NCBI RefSeq assembly: GCF_900185725.1 | Contig: NZ_FYAU01000051.1 | Location: 62,001-126,000 of the forward strand | Direction: 5' to 3' | Origin: Stappia sp. TSB10P1A | Lineage (GTDB): Bacteria; Pseudomonadota; Alphaproteobacteria; Rhizobiales; Stappiaceae | DNA length: 64,000 nt | Shown here: positions 25,853-40,908 of the stretch, one piece after another | How the letters are laid out: each line of letters starts with the position of its first letter | Position numbering within the stretch: the first letter of the stretch is position 1 | Translations under genes and position numbers: made by a program | The notes under the pieces: generated by a model | Told to the model about the DNA's origin: nothing | Databases searched by the model: none | The model's input: only the letters and a program-made list of their open reading frames with translations

Positions 25853-26860
25853 TCAGGCAACCCCGTGTCGCAGCAGATCGTGCAGGTGAATGATGCCGAC
25901 CGGCCGGCCGTCCTCGACGACGAAGACGGCGGTGATCGAGGCGCGGTTGATGAATTCCACCGCCGAGGCGAGCAGCATGTCGCCCGGAATCGACTTCGGC
26001 GCCCGGGTCATGACGTCGCCGGCGGTCTTGTCGAGGAAGTCGTGGCTGAGATGGCGGCGCAGGTCGCCGTCGGTGATGATGCCGGTCAGCAGGCCGGCCG
26101 CATCGACGATGCCGAGCACGCCGAATCCCTTGCGGGTGATCAGCACGATGGCATCGCGCATGCTGGTCGCCGGGGTGGCGAGCGGCAGCTTGTCGCCGGC
26201 ATGCATGATGTCGCGGGCATGCAGCAGGCTGGCGCCGAGACGGCCGCCGGGATGGTAGACCTTGAAATCCTGGGCGGTGAAGCCGCGCGCCTCCAGCAGG
26301 GCGATGGCGAGCGCGTCGCCGGTCGCCATCTGCAGGATGGTGGAGGTGGTCGGGGCAAGACCGTGCGGGCAGGCTTCCTCCACCTTCGGCAGGGCGAGGA
26401 CGATGTCGGCGGCCGCGCCGAGGGCGCTTTCGGCGCGCGAGGTGATGGCGACCAGCGGCACCTTGAAGCGGCGGGTATAGGCGATGGTGGCGGCGAGTTC
26501 CTGGGTTTCGCCCGACCAGGACAGGGCCAGCACCACGTCGTTGTCGGTGATCATGCCGAGGTCGCCATGACTGGCTTCGGCGGCATGGACGAAGGAGGCG
26601 GGGGTGCCGGTGGAGGCGAGGGTCGCGGCGATCTTGGCGCCGACATGGCCGCTCTTGCCAAGGCCGGTGACGATCACCCGGCCGCGGGCGGCGGCGATCG
26701 TCGCCACCGCCTCGGAAAAGGGCTGCGACAGGCCGTTGCCGAGCGCCGCCTTGAGGATCTCGAGCCCTTGCGCCTCCGTCGCGATCGTCCGCAGCGCGGA
26801 GGCGCAGGCGTCCTGACCGCCGCCGGCCGGCAGGGTGGTGAGGGTCAAGGGTGCGGTCAT
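25853..26860 (-). CDS. kdsD: Arabinose-5-phosphate isomerase (KdsD/KpsF)
   Basis: 335 residues: SIS sugar-isomerase domain (about 45-180) with GLGKSGHVGAKIAATL and FVHAAEASHGDLGMI, then two CBS domains (about 212-330). It interconverts ribulose-5-P and arabinose-5-P, feeding KDO synthesis for lipopolysaccharide. The motif LSWSGETQELA is typical. It stands between the stator genes and a divergent outer-membrane protein gene. Could serve a capsule locus (KpsF) instead of LPS, but no capsule genes are near. Confidence 0.94.
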   Translation of the reverse strand: MTAPLTLTTLPAGGGQDACASALRTIATEAQGLEILKAALGNGLSQPFSEAVATIAAARGRVIVTGLGKSGHVGAKIAATLASTGTPASFVHAAEASHGDLGMITDNDVVLALSWSGETQELAATIAYTRRFKVPLVAITSRAESALGAAADIVLALPKVEEACPHGLAPTTSTILQMATGDALAIALLEARGFTAQDFKVYHPGGRLGASLLHARDIMHAGDKLPLATPATSMRDAIVLITRKGFGVLGIVDAAGLLTGIITDGDLRRHLSHDFLDKTAGDVMTRAPKSIPGDMLLASAVEFINRASITAVFVVEDGRPVGIIHLHDLLRHGVA

Positions 26861-27082
26861 GGGTGTGGGTCCGGCGATCTCGATGTTGGGTTGCGCCCGT
26901 CTTACCTCCGGGGAAGGGGCGAGCGCAAGGGCGGCGGGCGAGGCGAGAGGCGCGAGCCTAACGCTCCGTTAACCCTAACAGACCATTATCATGGCAAAAG
27001 TTGGCCGCAGCCCGGCGGTTCCGGCGCTTGCGGCCTGTCGTAGCCGGCCCGGTGCCCCCGGCCTGCCGTATCTGGACGAAGC

Positions 27083-28573
27083 ATGACACGTTGCGCCCTT
27101 TCCGTCGTCGCCGTTCTGGCCCTGCTCGCCGCGCAGGTGCCGATGGCCGCGCGCGTCGGCGCGCAGGAAAGCGGCGGTTTCGGCGGCGGGTTCGGGTCGG
27201 CGGCGGATGTCGACGCGGAGGACGACACCGATCCGCTCGCCCGCCAGGACGGGGTGGCGCCGCTGGGGCGGACCGGCACCCGCGGGTCGATCTCGGAGAT
27301 CGGGCCGGGCGCGGGCGAGAGCGCGCAGGGCCTTGCGACCGGCGGGCGCGCCGCACCGGCGCAGCCCTTCGCCGAGCGGCTGCGGGCGGTGCAGCGGCGC
27401 GGGCCGCTCGGTGGCGGCGGCCGCGTGACGAACACCGCCTATGCCGGCGACACCACCCGCGACGAGCCGCGCGGCATGCGCGTCGGCTCGTTCCTGCTCT
27501 ATCCCGAGCTCTTTACCGGGCTCGGCTGGTCGGACAACCGGGCGAACAGCGCCAAGGGCGATGGCGGCGCGGTCTATCGCATCGCCCCGAGCCTCAGGGT
27601 GCAGTCCGACTGGTCGCGCCACAGTTTCGGCCTCAATTTCCGCGGCAGCTATACCGGCTATCCCGACAGCAGCCTGAAGGCGGACCCGAACGTGACGGCG
27701 GACGCCCTGTTGCGGCTGGAGGCGGGGGAGCGCAGCGACATCGGCATTTCCGGGCGCTACGGCCTGTCGATGCAGGATCGCGGTACGGCCGAGGCGGCGG
27801 GCGGCGACCGGGAAGTGCACGATCTGGGCGCCGGACTGTCGCTGCGCCGCGATCTCGGCCTCGTCGGCGCGGAGCTGCGCGGCCAGGTGGATTCGACCCA
27901 TTACACCGGCACCGGCGGGGGGCCGTCCAATCGCGACCGCGACAACGCGCTGGTCACCGCGACCCTGCGCGTCGACGGCAACACCGGCGCGGCGGTGACG
28001 CCCTTCGCCGAAGGGAGCCTGTTCGCCCGCCGCTACATGGACCGCTGCACCGACCCGATGCTGTGCGAGGATCGCGACTCCACCGGCTACGGCCTGCGCA
28101 CCGGCCTTGCCTTCGACAATGGCGGCAAGATCTCCGGCGACATCGCCGTCGGCTGGCGCAGCGAGACGCTGAAGGACAAGCGCCTTGCCCGGCTGGAGGG
28201 GCTGACGGTGGACGGATCGCTGGTCTGGTCGCCGACCCGCCTGACCACGGTGACGGCGCTCGCCAGCACCAATTTCTCGCCGTCCTCGCTGGCCGGCACG
28301 CCGGGCTCGGTCACCTATACCGGCGACCTCCGGCTGGCGCATGGCTTCAGCGAGGCGCTGAGCGGCGAGGTCGGCGTCGGCTATACCTGGCGCGACTATA
28401 CCGGCCTCGTGCTGACCGAGCAGGAGGCGCGGGCGACGACCGCGCTGACATGGGCCCTGACGTCCAACGTCGCGTTGCAGGGCCGCTACACGTTCCGCCG
28501 GTTCATTTCGAGCAACTCGGGATCGAGCTACAATTCGAATGCGATCGAGGCGGGGTTGAGATTCCGGCACTGA
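27083..28573 (+). CDS. Outer-membrane beta-barrel protein (putative porin, BBP2-type)
   Basis: 496 residues. Signal peptide (RCALSVVAVLALLAAQVPMAARVGA, cleavage near 27), a low-complexity Gly/Ala/Pro-rich periplasmic region to about 130, then a barrel domain: alternating hydrophobic strands such as GMRVGSFLLYPELFTGLGWSD and an aromatic C-terminal strand ending GLRFRH. Fits the 'putative beta-barrel porin 2' type often met in exopolysaccharide-producing rhizobia. Divergent from kdsD. No substrate is known. One Cys pair lies in a loop (RCTDPMLCED). Confidence 0.8.
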   Translation: MTRCALSVVAVLALLAAQVPMAARVGAQESGGFGGGFGSAADVDAEDDTDPLARQDGVAPLGRTGTRGSISEIGPGAGESAQGLATGGRAAPAQPFAERLRAVQRRGPLGGGGRVTNTAYAGDTTRDEPRGMRVGSFLLYPELFTGLGWSDNRANSAKGDGGAVYRIAPSLRVQSDWSRHSFGLNFRGSYTGYPDSSLKADPNVTADALLRLEAGERSDIGISGRYGLSMQDRGTAEAAGGDREVHDLGAGLSLRRDLGLVGAELRGQVDSTHYTGTGGGPSNRDRDNALVTATLRVDGNTGAAVTPFAEGSLFARRYMDRCTDPMLCEDRDSTGYGLRTGLAFDNGGKISGDIAVGWRSETLKDKRLARLEGLTVDGSLVWSPTRLTTVTALASTNFSPSSLAGTPGSVTYTGDLRLAHGFSEALSGEVGVGYTWRDYTGLVLTEQEARATTALTWALTSNVALQGRYTFRRFISSNSGSSYNSNAIEAGLRFRH

Positions 28574-28701
28574 ACCATACTTGCCGACGGGGATGGCGCC
28601 GCCGCCCGTCGGTTCGGTCCGGAAATCCGGGGCGTCGGGGGGCGAGGGAACGGGTCTGCGGGACGAGCGGGCCGTTCCACCGGGAGACGACAGGAGTGTT
28701 G

Positions 28702-29937
28702 ATGTTCTTGCTTCAAAGTCATGCAAGGGGCGCCGTCCGCACCGCTCGGCGGCTGGCCGGTGCCCTCGGGCTTGCCCTGGTGCTGTGCCTGCCCTCCGGC
28801 ACGGCCAAGGCCGATCCCGGCTTCACCGCCTTTGTGGACTCGTTCTGGCCGACCGCCCGCGAGGCCGGCGTGTCGCAGGCCACCTATCGCCGCGCCTTCC
28901 AGGGGGTTGTCCCCGACCCGGATACGATCAGGCTGATGAATCGTCAGTCGGAATTCGTCAAGCCGATCTGGGAATACCTCGATACGGCCGTCTCCGACAC
29001 GCGGGTGGAGAAGGGACGCGAGATGCTGGCGACCTATGCCCGCGAACTCGCCGTCATCGAGAACCGCTACGGCGTCGAGCGCCACGCGGTGGTGGCGATC
29101 TGGGGCATGGAGACGAATTACGGCTCCTTCATGGGCCAGCACTATGTGGTGCGGGCGCTGGCGACGCTCGCCTATGCCGCGCCGCGCCGGCGCGAGTTCT
29201 GGCAGCGCGAGCTGGTGACGGCGCTGCAGATCCTGGAGGCCGGCCATGTCGCGCCCGACCGCATGGAAGGGTCGTGGGCGGGCGCCATGGGGCACACCCA
29301 GTTCATGCCCTCGAGCTGGAAGCAATATGCCGCCGACTATGACGGCGACGGCCGCCGCGACATCTGGACCAACATCCCCGATGCGCTGGCCTCCACCGCC
29401 AACTACCTGAAACGGCACGGCTGGCAGAGCGGCAAGACCTGGGGCTACGAGGTCGAGCTGCCGCGCGGCTTCGACTACACGCTCGCCGACACCGACCGCT
29501 CGATCGCCGACTGGGCGCGGCTCGGCGTGCGCCGTCCGGGCGGCCGCGACTTCCCGCGCCCGTCCGACAATGCCGAGCTGGTGCTGCCGGCCGGCGCGTC
29601 GGGCCCGGCCTTCCTGATGCTGAAGAATTTCTTCGTCATCAAGCGCTACAACAACGCCATCGCCTATGCGCTGGCCGTCGGCCATCTGGCCGACCGGATC
29701 CGCGGCGGCGGGCCGTTCGTTCATGCGTGGCGGCGCGACGCGCTGCCGCTGTCGCGGCCGCAGGCGGAGGAATTGCAGACGCTGCTCAACCGGCGCGGCT
29801 TTTCCGTCGGCACCGCCGACGGCCAGGTCGGCCCGGCGACCCGGCGGGGCATCCGTGCCTATCAGACATCGGCCGGCCTGATCCCCGACGGCTATGCCTC
29901 GGTGGCTCTGCTGGAGCATATCCGCAACGGGCGGTAA
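28702..29937 (+). CDS. Lytic murein transglycosylase (MltB-like) with peptidoglycan-binding domain
   Basis: 411 residues. Signal peptide (about 1-37), then a MltB-type SLT domain with catalytic Glu137 in AIWGMETNYGSFMG, AMGHTQFMPSSWKQ and NIPDALASTANYLKRHGW, and a C-terminal PG_binding_1 domain (about 345-405, LQTLLNRRGFSVGTADGQ). Cleaves glycan strands of murein to 1,6-anhydro products. ATG 28702 is used; GTG 28696 is possible. The downstream AraC gene starts five bases after the stop. Confidence 0.92.
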   Translation: MFLLQSHARGAVRTARRLAGALGLALVLCLPSGTAKADPGFTAFVDSFWPTAREAGVSQATYRRAFQGVVPDPDTIRLMNRQSEFVKPIWEYLDTAVSDTRVEKGREMLATYARELAVIENRYGVERHAVVAIWGMETNYGSFMGQHYVVRALATLAYAAPRRREFWQRELVTALQILEAGHVAPDRMEGSWAGAMGHTQFMPSSWKQYAADYDGDGRRDIWTNIPDALASTANYLKRHGWQSGKTWGYEVELPRGFDYTLADTDRSIADWARLGVRRPGGRDFPRPSDNAELVLPAGASGPAFLMLKNFFVIKRYNNAIAYALAVGHLADRIRGGGPFVHAWRRDALPLSRPQAEELQTLLNRRGFSVGTADGQVGPATRRGIRAYQTSAGLIPDGYASVALLEHIRNGR

Positions 29938-29941
29938 GCGG

Positions 29942-30631
29942 ATGGCGGACGCGGCCGATTTCCTTGCCTGGCGGCATGTGGCGGCGGGCACCGAGCGCGC
30001 CCCCGTCCTGCCCGACGGCTGCCGCGACGTGCTGGTGCTGCATGTGCCGGGAGCCGCGCCGCGGGTGCTGCTGACCGGCCTCGACCTTGGCCCGCGCATC
30101 GCCGTGCTGGCCGCCGGAACGCGGATCGACGGCTACCGGCTGCGGCCGGGGGCGGCCGTCGGGCCGGCGGAGCTTGAGGCCATCGCCCGCGATGCTGTCC
30201 TCGGGCCGGGCGACGGGGCGGCGGACATCCTCGGCAATGCCCTGGCCGGGCGGGCGGCAAGGCCGGACGATGTGGATGCGGCGATCCGGCTGCTGGCCGG
30301 ACCGGACGCGACCCTTGCCTCGGTCGCCGGCAGCCTCGGCCTGTCGCCGCGTTCGCTGCAGCGGCGGTTTCGCGAGCGGGGCCTGCCGCCGCCCGATCTC
30401 TGGCGACTGCTCGGCCGGGTCCGGCGGGCGGCCGGCCGGCTCGACGGCGAGATGCCGCTGGCCGGCATTGCCGGGGACTGCGGCTTTGCCGACCAGGCGC
30501 ATATGACGCGGGAGTTCCGCCGCTGGTTCGGCGCAAGTCCCGAGCGGCTGCGCCGGGACCGCGCCCTGCTGGAGCTTGCCCGTCAGCCGGCGCTGGGCAA
30601 CTGGACCGGCGAGCAGATTTCCACCAGATAG
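29942..30631 (+). CDS. AraC-family transcriptional regulator
   Basis: 229 residues. The N-terminal half (PDGCRDVLVLHVPG, AGTRIDGYRLRPG) resembles the small sensing domain often found in such AraC regulators, and the C-terminal half is an AraC DNA-binding domain with two helix-turn-helix units (TLASVAGSLGLSPRSLQRRF and GIAGDCGFADQAHMTREF). Starts five bases after the lytic transglycosylase stop, so may be co-transcribed. Its 3' end overlaps the convergent VOC gene by 49 bases. Targets and ligand are not evident. Confidence 0.88.
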   Translation: MADAADFLAWRHVAAGTERAPVLPDGCRDVLVLHVPGAAPRVLLTGLDLGPRIAVLAAGTRIDGYRLRPGAAVGPAELEAIARDAVLGPGDGAADILGNALAGRAARPDDVDAAIRLLAGPDATLASVAGSLGLSPRSLQRRFRERGLPPPDLWRLLGRVRRAAGRLDGEMPLAGIAGDCGFADQAHMTREFRRWFGASPERLRRDRALLELARQPALGNWTGEQISTR

Positions 30632-30978
30632 CCGTTGGGATCGCCGACATAGGCGGTGGTCTGTCCCCAGTCCTCCTCGCGCACATCCTGCAGCAGCGTG
30701 GCGCTGGCGGCGAGGGCGCGGTCCAGCGCCGCGCGCACGTCGTCCGTCTCGAAGGCAAGCTCGAAGACGGGCGCCTTCGGCTCGGCCCGGCCCGGCGTCT
30801 TGCCGAGGCGGTGCATCAGGGCCTTGGAGGAAAAAGCGAGGCGGGTCTCGCCGGTCGCAAGCTCGCCATAGTCGCCGCTGTCATGCAGGAAACCGCGCGA
30901 AAGGGCGAAGGCGCGCTCGTAGAAATCGAGCGTTGCCGGAACGTCTTCGACATAGAGAATGGTGTATCTGAGGATCAT
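30583..30978 (-). CDS. VOC-family (glyoxalase/bleomycin-resistance-like) protein
   Basis: 131 residues with the paired beta-alpha-beta-beta-beta fold: MILRYTILYVEDVPATLDFYERAF at the first half, split as RYTILYVEDV and LDFYERAFAL, and a second half ending AYVGDPNGYLVEICSP with the conserved Glu. Metal ligands are plausible (Glu near 124) but the substrate is unknown. The ATG at 30978 has GGAGACGGCG upstream. Overlaps the convergent AraC gene at the 3' end, an unusual tail-to-tail arrangement. Confidence 0.85.
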   Translation of the reverse strand: MILRYTILYVEDVPATLDFYERAFALSRGFLHDSGDYGELATGETRLAFSSKALMHRLGKTPGRAEPKAPVFELAFETDDVRAALDRALAASATLLQDVREEDWGQTTAYVGDPNGYLVEICSPVQLPSAG

Positions 30979-31140
30979 CGCCGTCTCCAAGGACAGGGGG
31001 TGGGAAAGGGTTCGGGGCGCAGTCTCGCAGAGGCGGCGGCGGCCGTCTTGAAGGATCGCGACAGGCGAGACGGAGCAACAAGGAATGGCGCGCGCGGGGC
31101 ATCTATTCCCTTCCCCCCGGAACGGGCTTAAAATCGCGCC

Positions 31141-32349
31141 ATGAAGATCCGCTCGCTCCGTCCCGTCAGGCCGTCTCCCGCATCGCGTGGACCGTGGGCG
31201 CGCGGGCGTGCGCGCCTTGCCACGCTGGTGGCGCTGGTCACCGCCCTGTGCCTGTTGCTGCCCGAGCCGGGAGCGGACCTTGCGGCGCCCTTCGGCCCGG
31301 CGGCGGCGCTGGCGCAGTCGCGGCCGATCGTGCAGCCGGGAGATACGCGCGACACCGGCTTCCATCCGCTGTCGCCCTTGCTGCGCCTGTTCGGCGTCGA
31401 CAACAGCCGTCGGCGGACGCGCATCGAGGAACTGCCGCCGCGCCAGCAGATGCGGCCCCAGCCGACGCGCGAGCCGGCCCGGCCGGTCGTGGTCGAAGTG
31501 CCGAAAGAGGCGGACGCGCGCTCGATCCTGGTGGTCGGCGGCGCGCTGGCGGGCGAGCTTGCGGAAGGGCTGGAGGCGACCTACGCGGAGGTGCCGTCGG
31601 TGCGTGTCGACAGGCTGTCGCTCGCCGATGCGGGGCTGGCCGGCGCCGGCCCCGGCGTGCTCGTCGACCGGATCCGCGGCGCCGTCCAGGGGCGCAACAG
31701 GATGGCGGCGATCGTCATCCTGATCGGCTCGCTCGACGTGCGCGACATCGCCACGGACAGCGGCGGCGCGACGTTCCGCAGCGATGCCTGGAACGCCATT
31801 TACGGCCAGCGGGTCGGCCAGCTCATCGCCGCCGCGCGGGCGCAGCGCCTGCCGGTGCTGTGGGTCGGCCTGCCGCCGCCCAAGGGCGTGGCCCGGCGCG
31901 CCGATTTCGGCCATCTCAACACCGTCGCCAAGCAGCAGGTGGAGGCGGCCAACGCCATCTATGTCGATGTCTGGGACGTGTTCCTCGACGAGAACGGCGG
32001 CTATACGTCCTATGGGCCGGATGTCGCCGGCACGCGGCGGAAGCTTCGCTCCGACGAGGGCATCGGCTTCACCTGGCACGGGCGGCGCAAGATCGCCTTC
32101 TTCGTCGAGCGCCAGATCGCGCGGATCCTCGGCTCATCCGGGAGCTTCGCCTTCGACGGCGTCGACGACGACCCCGATTTCATCGTCCTGACCGGGCGCC
32201 AGGGCGCGCCGGAGACCATACTGGCCGGCGGCGCGGAGGCGGCGAACGAGCCGGTCGCCGACACGCCGCAATATCAGTTGATCGTCCAGGGCACGCCGAT
32301 CCCGCCGCAGAACGGCCGGGTCGACGACTTCCGCGCCGCCACGCCCTGA
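31141..32349 (+). CDS. DUF459 family protein (SGNH-like) lacking catalytic residues
   Basis: 402 residues with an N-terminal hydrophobic segment (about 25-42, possible signal anchor or signal peptide ending AALAQS) and a Pro/Arg-rich linker, then a DUF459/SGNH-type domain from about 126. The usual nucleophile block reads VVGGALAGEL (Ser position is Ala135), the third block LIGSLD has Leu where GxND is expected, and the last block EGIGFTWHG lacks the Asp-x-x-His pair. DUF459 relatives often deviate too, so the protein is probably not a classical esterase and may bind glycans. Function unknown. Confidence 0.75.
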   Translation: MKIRSLRPVRPSPASRGPWARGRARLATLVALVTALCLLLPEPGADLAAPFGPAAALAQSRPIVQPGDTRDTGFHPLSPLLRLFGVDNSRRRTRIEELPPRQQMRPQPTREPARPVVVEVPKEADARSILVVGGALAGELAEGLEATYAEVPSVRVDRLSLADAGLAGAGPGVLVDRIRGAVQGRNRMAAIVILIGSLDVRDIATDSGGATFRSDAWNAIYGQRVGQLIAAARAQRLPVLWVGLPPPKGVARRADFGHLNTVAKQQVEAANAIYVDVWDVFLDENGGYTSYGPDVAGTRRKLRSDEGIGFTWHGRRKIAFFVERQIARILGSSGSFAFDGVDDDPDFIVLTGRQGAPETILAGGAEAANEPVADTPQYQLIVQGTPIPPQNGRVDDFRAATP

Positions 32350-32448
32350 GAGCGGCCGGCCGGATCGGTCGAATCGACCGAGACATTACCCAAATGTTCA
32401 TGTTTCTGAGGCAGCTTGTCGGCGACGCAATCTAGCCCGGGTCCCGAC

Positions 32449-33816
32449 ATGGCCATTTCCCGTTCCTCTCCCTGGTCCCTCACGGTGATGGGCAGATTCA
32501 TGCTCATGGTCGCGTCGGCAGCCCTGATCATGATGGGGGGAACGGGCTATGCCTTCTATGTCTTCCGTCATTCGCTGCTGTCGGCGCTGGGCGATCCGGC
32601 GCAGGCGCAGGAGTTTCTCGGTCCCACCGCGACGGCGAAGCTCGACGGCCTGATCCTCCACAACATGATCGAGATCGCGCTGGTCTGCACGCCGGTCGGC
32701 ATCGCCTTCCTGGCGCTGGCCTTCTGGCTGGCGATGGGCGTGCGGCGGCCGCTGAAGGCGCTGCAGGAGGGGCTGGTCGCCCTGTCGGGCGGCGACTTCG
32801 GCATCACCGTCGCCGGCGCGGAGCGGCGCGACGAGATCGGCGCCATCGCCCGTTCGGTGGCGGATTTCCGCGTGCGGCTGTCGGAAAAGGCACAGCAGGA
32901 CGCGCGCGCGGCGCTGGAACAGCAGGAGCAGATGGCGCATCAGCGCGGCGAGACGCTGCGGCAGGTCGCCTCCGAATTCGAGCAGACCGTCGGCGTCGTC
33001 GTGCTGCGGCTGGGCGATGCGGCCGGGCGCGTCGCGCATCTGACCAAGGATCTCGACGGGGCGGTCGACATGGCGACGAGCGCCGTCGACGAGGCCTCCG
33101 GCTCCTCGATCCAGGCCTCCAGCTCGGTCTCGACGGCGGCGGAAGCGGCCGACGAGATGACCCAGTCGATCCTGTCGATCGGCCGGGAGATGGAGCAGGC
33201 GGCGCAGATGGCGCGGGCGGCGGTGGAGGAATCCCGCTCCACCGACACGATCGTCGGGCGGCTGGCCGAGAGCGGGAGGGCGATCGGCGAGGTGGTCGAC
33301 CTGATCAAGCAGATCGCCGACCAGACCAACCTTCTGGCGCTCAACGCCACCATCGAGGCGGCGCGGGCCGGGGAGATGGGCCGGGGCTTTGCCGTCGTTG
33401 CCAATGAAGTCAAGACCTTGGCCGGCCAGACCTCGCGCGCGACCGAGGATATCTCGCAGCAGGTCGAGGCGGTGCAGCAGGTCTCCGAACAGGCGGTCGG
33501 GGCGATCCGCTCGATCGCCGGCACGGTGGAGCGCATCCACGCGATTTCCGACACGATCCTGCAGTCGGTGCAGAAGCAGATGGCGGCGACCGGCGAGATC
33601 AGCCAGAGCGTCGAGTTCGCGACGCAAAGCACCGAGAACGTCGCCTCCAGCATGGACGCGCTCGGCCGCGCCAGCGGCTCGACACGGGCGGCGGCGGACG
33701 AGATCCGCGGGGCGAGTTCCGAGCTCGCCGAGCTCTCCGAGGCGCTGCGCCAGCAGGTCGGCGGCTTCCTGTCGAGCATCCGCGACAGCTATGAGGGCAG
33801 CTCGCGCGCCGCCTGA
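32449..33816 (+). CDS. Methyl-accepting chemotaxis protein
   Basis: 455 residues. Two transmembrane segments (about 17-40 and 75-98) enclose only a short periplasmic loop of about 35 residues, so ligand sensing is limited or indirect. A HAMP domain follows (about 100-150), then a long signalling helix pair whose tip carries IADQTNLLALNATIEAARAGE and GFAVVANEVKTLA. The ATG at 32449 follows a frame that also has an upstream TTG at 32416; the ATG is preferred. No methylesterase-binding pentapeptide is at the C-terminus. Confidence 0.92.
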   Translation: MAISRSSPWSLTVMGRFMLMVASAALIMMGGTGYAFYVFRHSLLSALGDPAQAQEFLGPTATAKLDGLILHNMIEIALVCTPVGIAFLALAFWLAMGVRRPLKALQEGLVALSGGDFGITVAGAERRDEIGAIARSVADFRVRLSEKAQQDARAALEQQEQMAHQRGETLRQVASEFEQTVGVVVLRLGDAAGRVAHLTKDLDGAVDMATSAVDEASGSSIQASSSVSTAAEAADEMTQSILSIGREMEQAAQMARAAVEESRSTDTIVGRLAESGRAIGEVVDLIKQIADQTNLLALNATIEAARAGEMGRGFAVVANEVKTLAGQTSRATEDISQQVEAVQQVSEQAVGAIRSIAGTVERIHAISDTILQSVQKQMAATGEISQSVEFATQSTENVASSMDALGRASGSTRAAADEIRGASSELAELSEALRQQVGGFLSSIRDSYEGSSRAA

Positions 33817-33927
33817 CGACGGCGGGGATAGCGAGCGGGCGGCGCGCCCGATGACGGCGGGGACAGGCGATGCGCCGGCACGCCCGCGCGGCGGGGACAA
33901 GTAGGGTTCTGAGGCCTTGAGAAATTG

Positions 33928-33953
33928 AGAAAGGCGCCGCAAGCGGCGCCTTT
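33928..33953 (+). terminator. Terminator after the chemoreceptor gene
   Basis: AAAGGCGCCG-CAAG-CGGCGCCTTT hairpin followed by CCCTTTG, 110 bases after the stop. The stem and A/T tails let it work on both strands, so it may also serve gltD. Confidence 0.75.
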
Positions 33954-33976
33954 CCCTTTGATATTGCTTATCTTTT

Positions 33977-34028
33977 TTTGAGACGATTTTGCAAAATCTT
34001 GCGAGATTTTGCGAAAACCCGTCTCAAA
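33977..34028. repeat. Nested palindrome between convergent MCP and gltD
   Basis: An outer 9-bp pair TTTGAGACG (33977-33985) with CGTCTCAAA (34020-34028) encloses an inner perfect stem CAAAATCT-TGCG-AGATTTTG (33992-34011). The element is AT-rich in a GC-rich region and lacks a usable T-run after it in either direction. It may be a terminator remnant, a binding site or a structured RNA end. Confidence 0.45.
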
Positions 34029-34057
34029 CGGCCTCACGCGTCGCAAAATCGGCCCGG

Positions 34058-35488
<1,431 letters not shown>

Positions 35489-35503
35489 GATCTGTCGTCT
35501 CCC

Positions 35504-40240
<4,737 letters not shown>

Positions 40241-40908
40241 GTCTGCCCTCTTTCATCCTGCGCCGGGACCGTCCTTCTCCGTTCGGGTCGCGCTCGCTCG
40301 TGATCGAGGAGCCCGGCTCGTCCGTCGAACGGGCGTTCGCCCTGACGCTGACCAGTGAAGCGGACCTGCCCTTCGGTCCGCCTTTTCCGGCGGTTCGTGT
40401 CCCTCGCGGGACGTGCCGTCGGCATCTTCCTGCCGGTGCCGCGCAACAGCACTGCACCGGTGACGCGGCGCCTGACCTGCATCGCCCCGGCACCGCGGCC
40501 GGGCGGGATCGCAGGGCATGCCGCGCCCTGTTGTAGCATATGCCGGCCCTTGCGTTCAGCCACCGGATGCGCCTGGCGCTCCAAGGCCGATCGCTGCGGG
40601 CGCGGGATGCGCTCCAGCGGAAGCCGGCCAGCCCCGGCCGCTTCCGCTCCGTCCAAAAGGGACAGTAATCCTGTCCTATCTGGCGGAGGCGCACAATGCC
40701 AGATTTCAAGGGGGGGAGCAAGCGGCTTGCAAGCCCGCGCAAAACTATTTCTTGCGCCGGGCATGGGGCGTTTTGTCATTATCGCAACGCCGGCGCGGCG
40801 CGAAGGAAAGAATCTGTCGGCGGACGAGGCAGATGGGTCCCGCGCCTGCCTTCAGGGAAGCCTACGGACGGGCTTGCAAGGCTGCGTGTCCCGGTCTTAG
40901 ATCGCGCC
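40241..40908. other. Long divergent region upstream of gltB and threonine aldolase
   Basis: About 670 bases without a credible gene; continuous open frames here have no recognisable product and lack ribosome-binding sites. It should carry the promoters of gltB and of the threonine aldolase gene. A strong imperfect hairpin (AGCGGAAG[C]CGGCC-AGCCCC-GGCCGCTTCCGCT) is at 40616-40648, and an AT-rich stretch near 40740-40790 could hold a promoter. No nitrogen-control box was recognised with confidence. Confidence 0.4.
40616..40648. repeat. Strong hairpin in the gltB upstream region
   Basis: AGCGGAAG pairs with CTTCCGCT and CGGCC with GGCCG, one bulged C, loop AGCCCC. No T-run follows on either strand, so a terminator is unlikely; a leader structure or protein site is possible. 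It is about 375 bases upstream of gltB. Confidence 0.4.
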
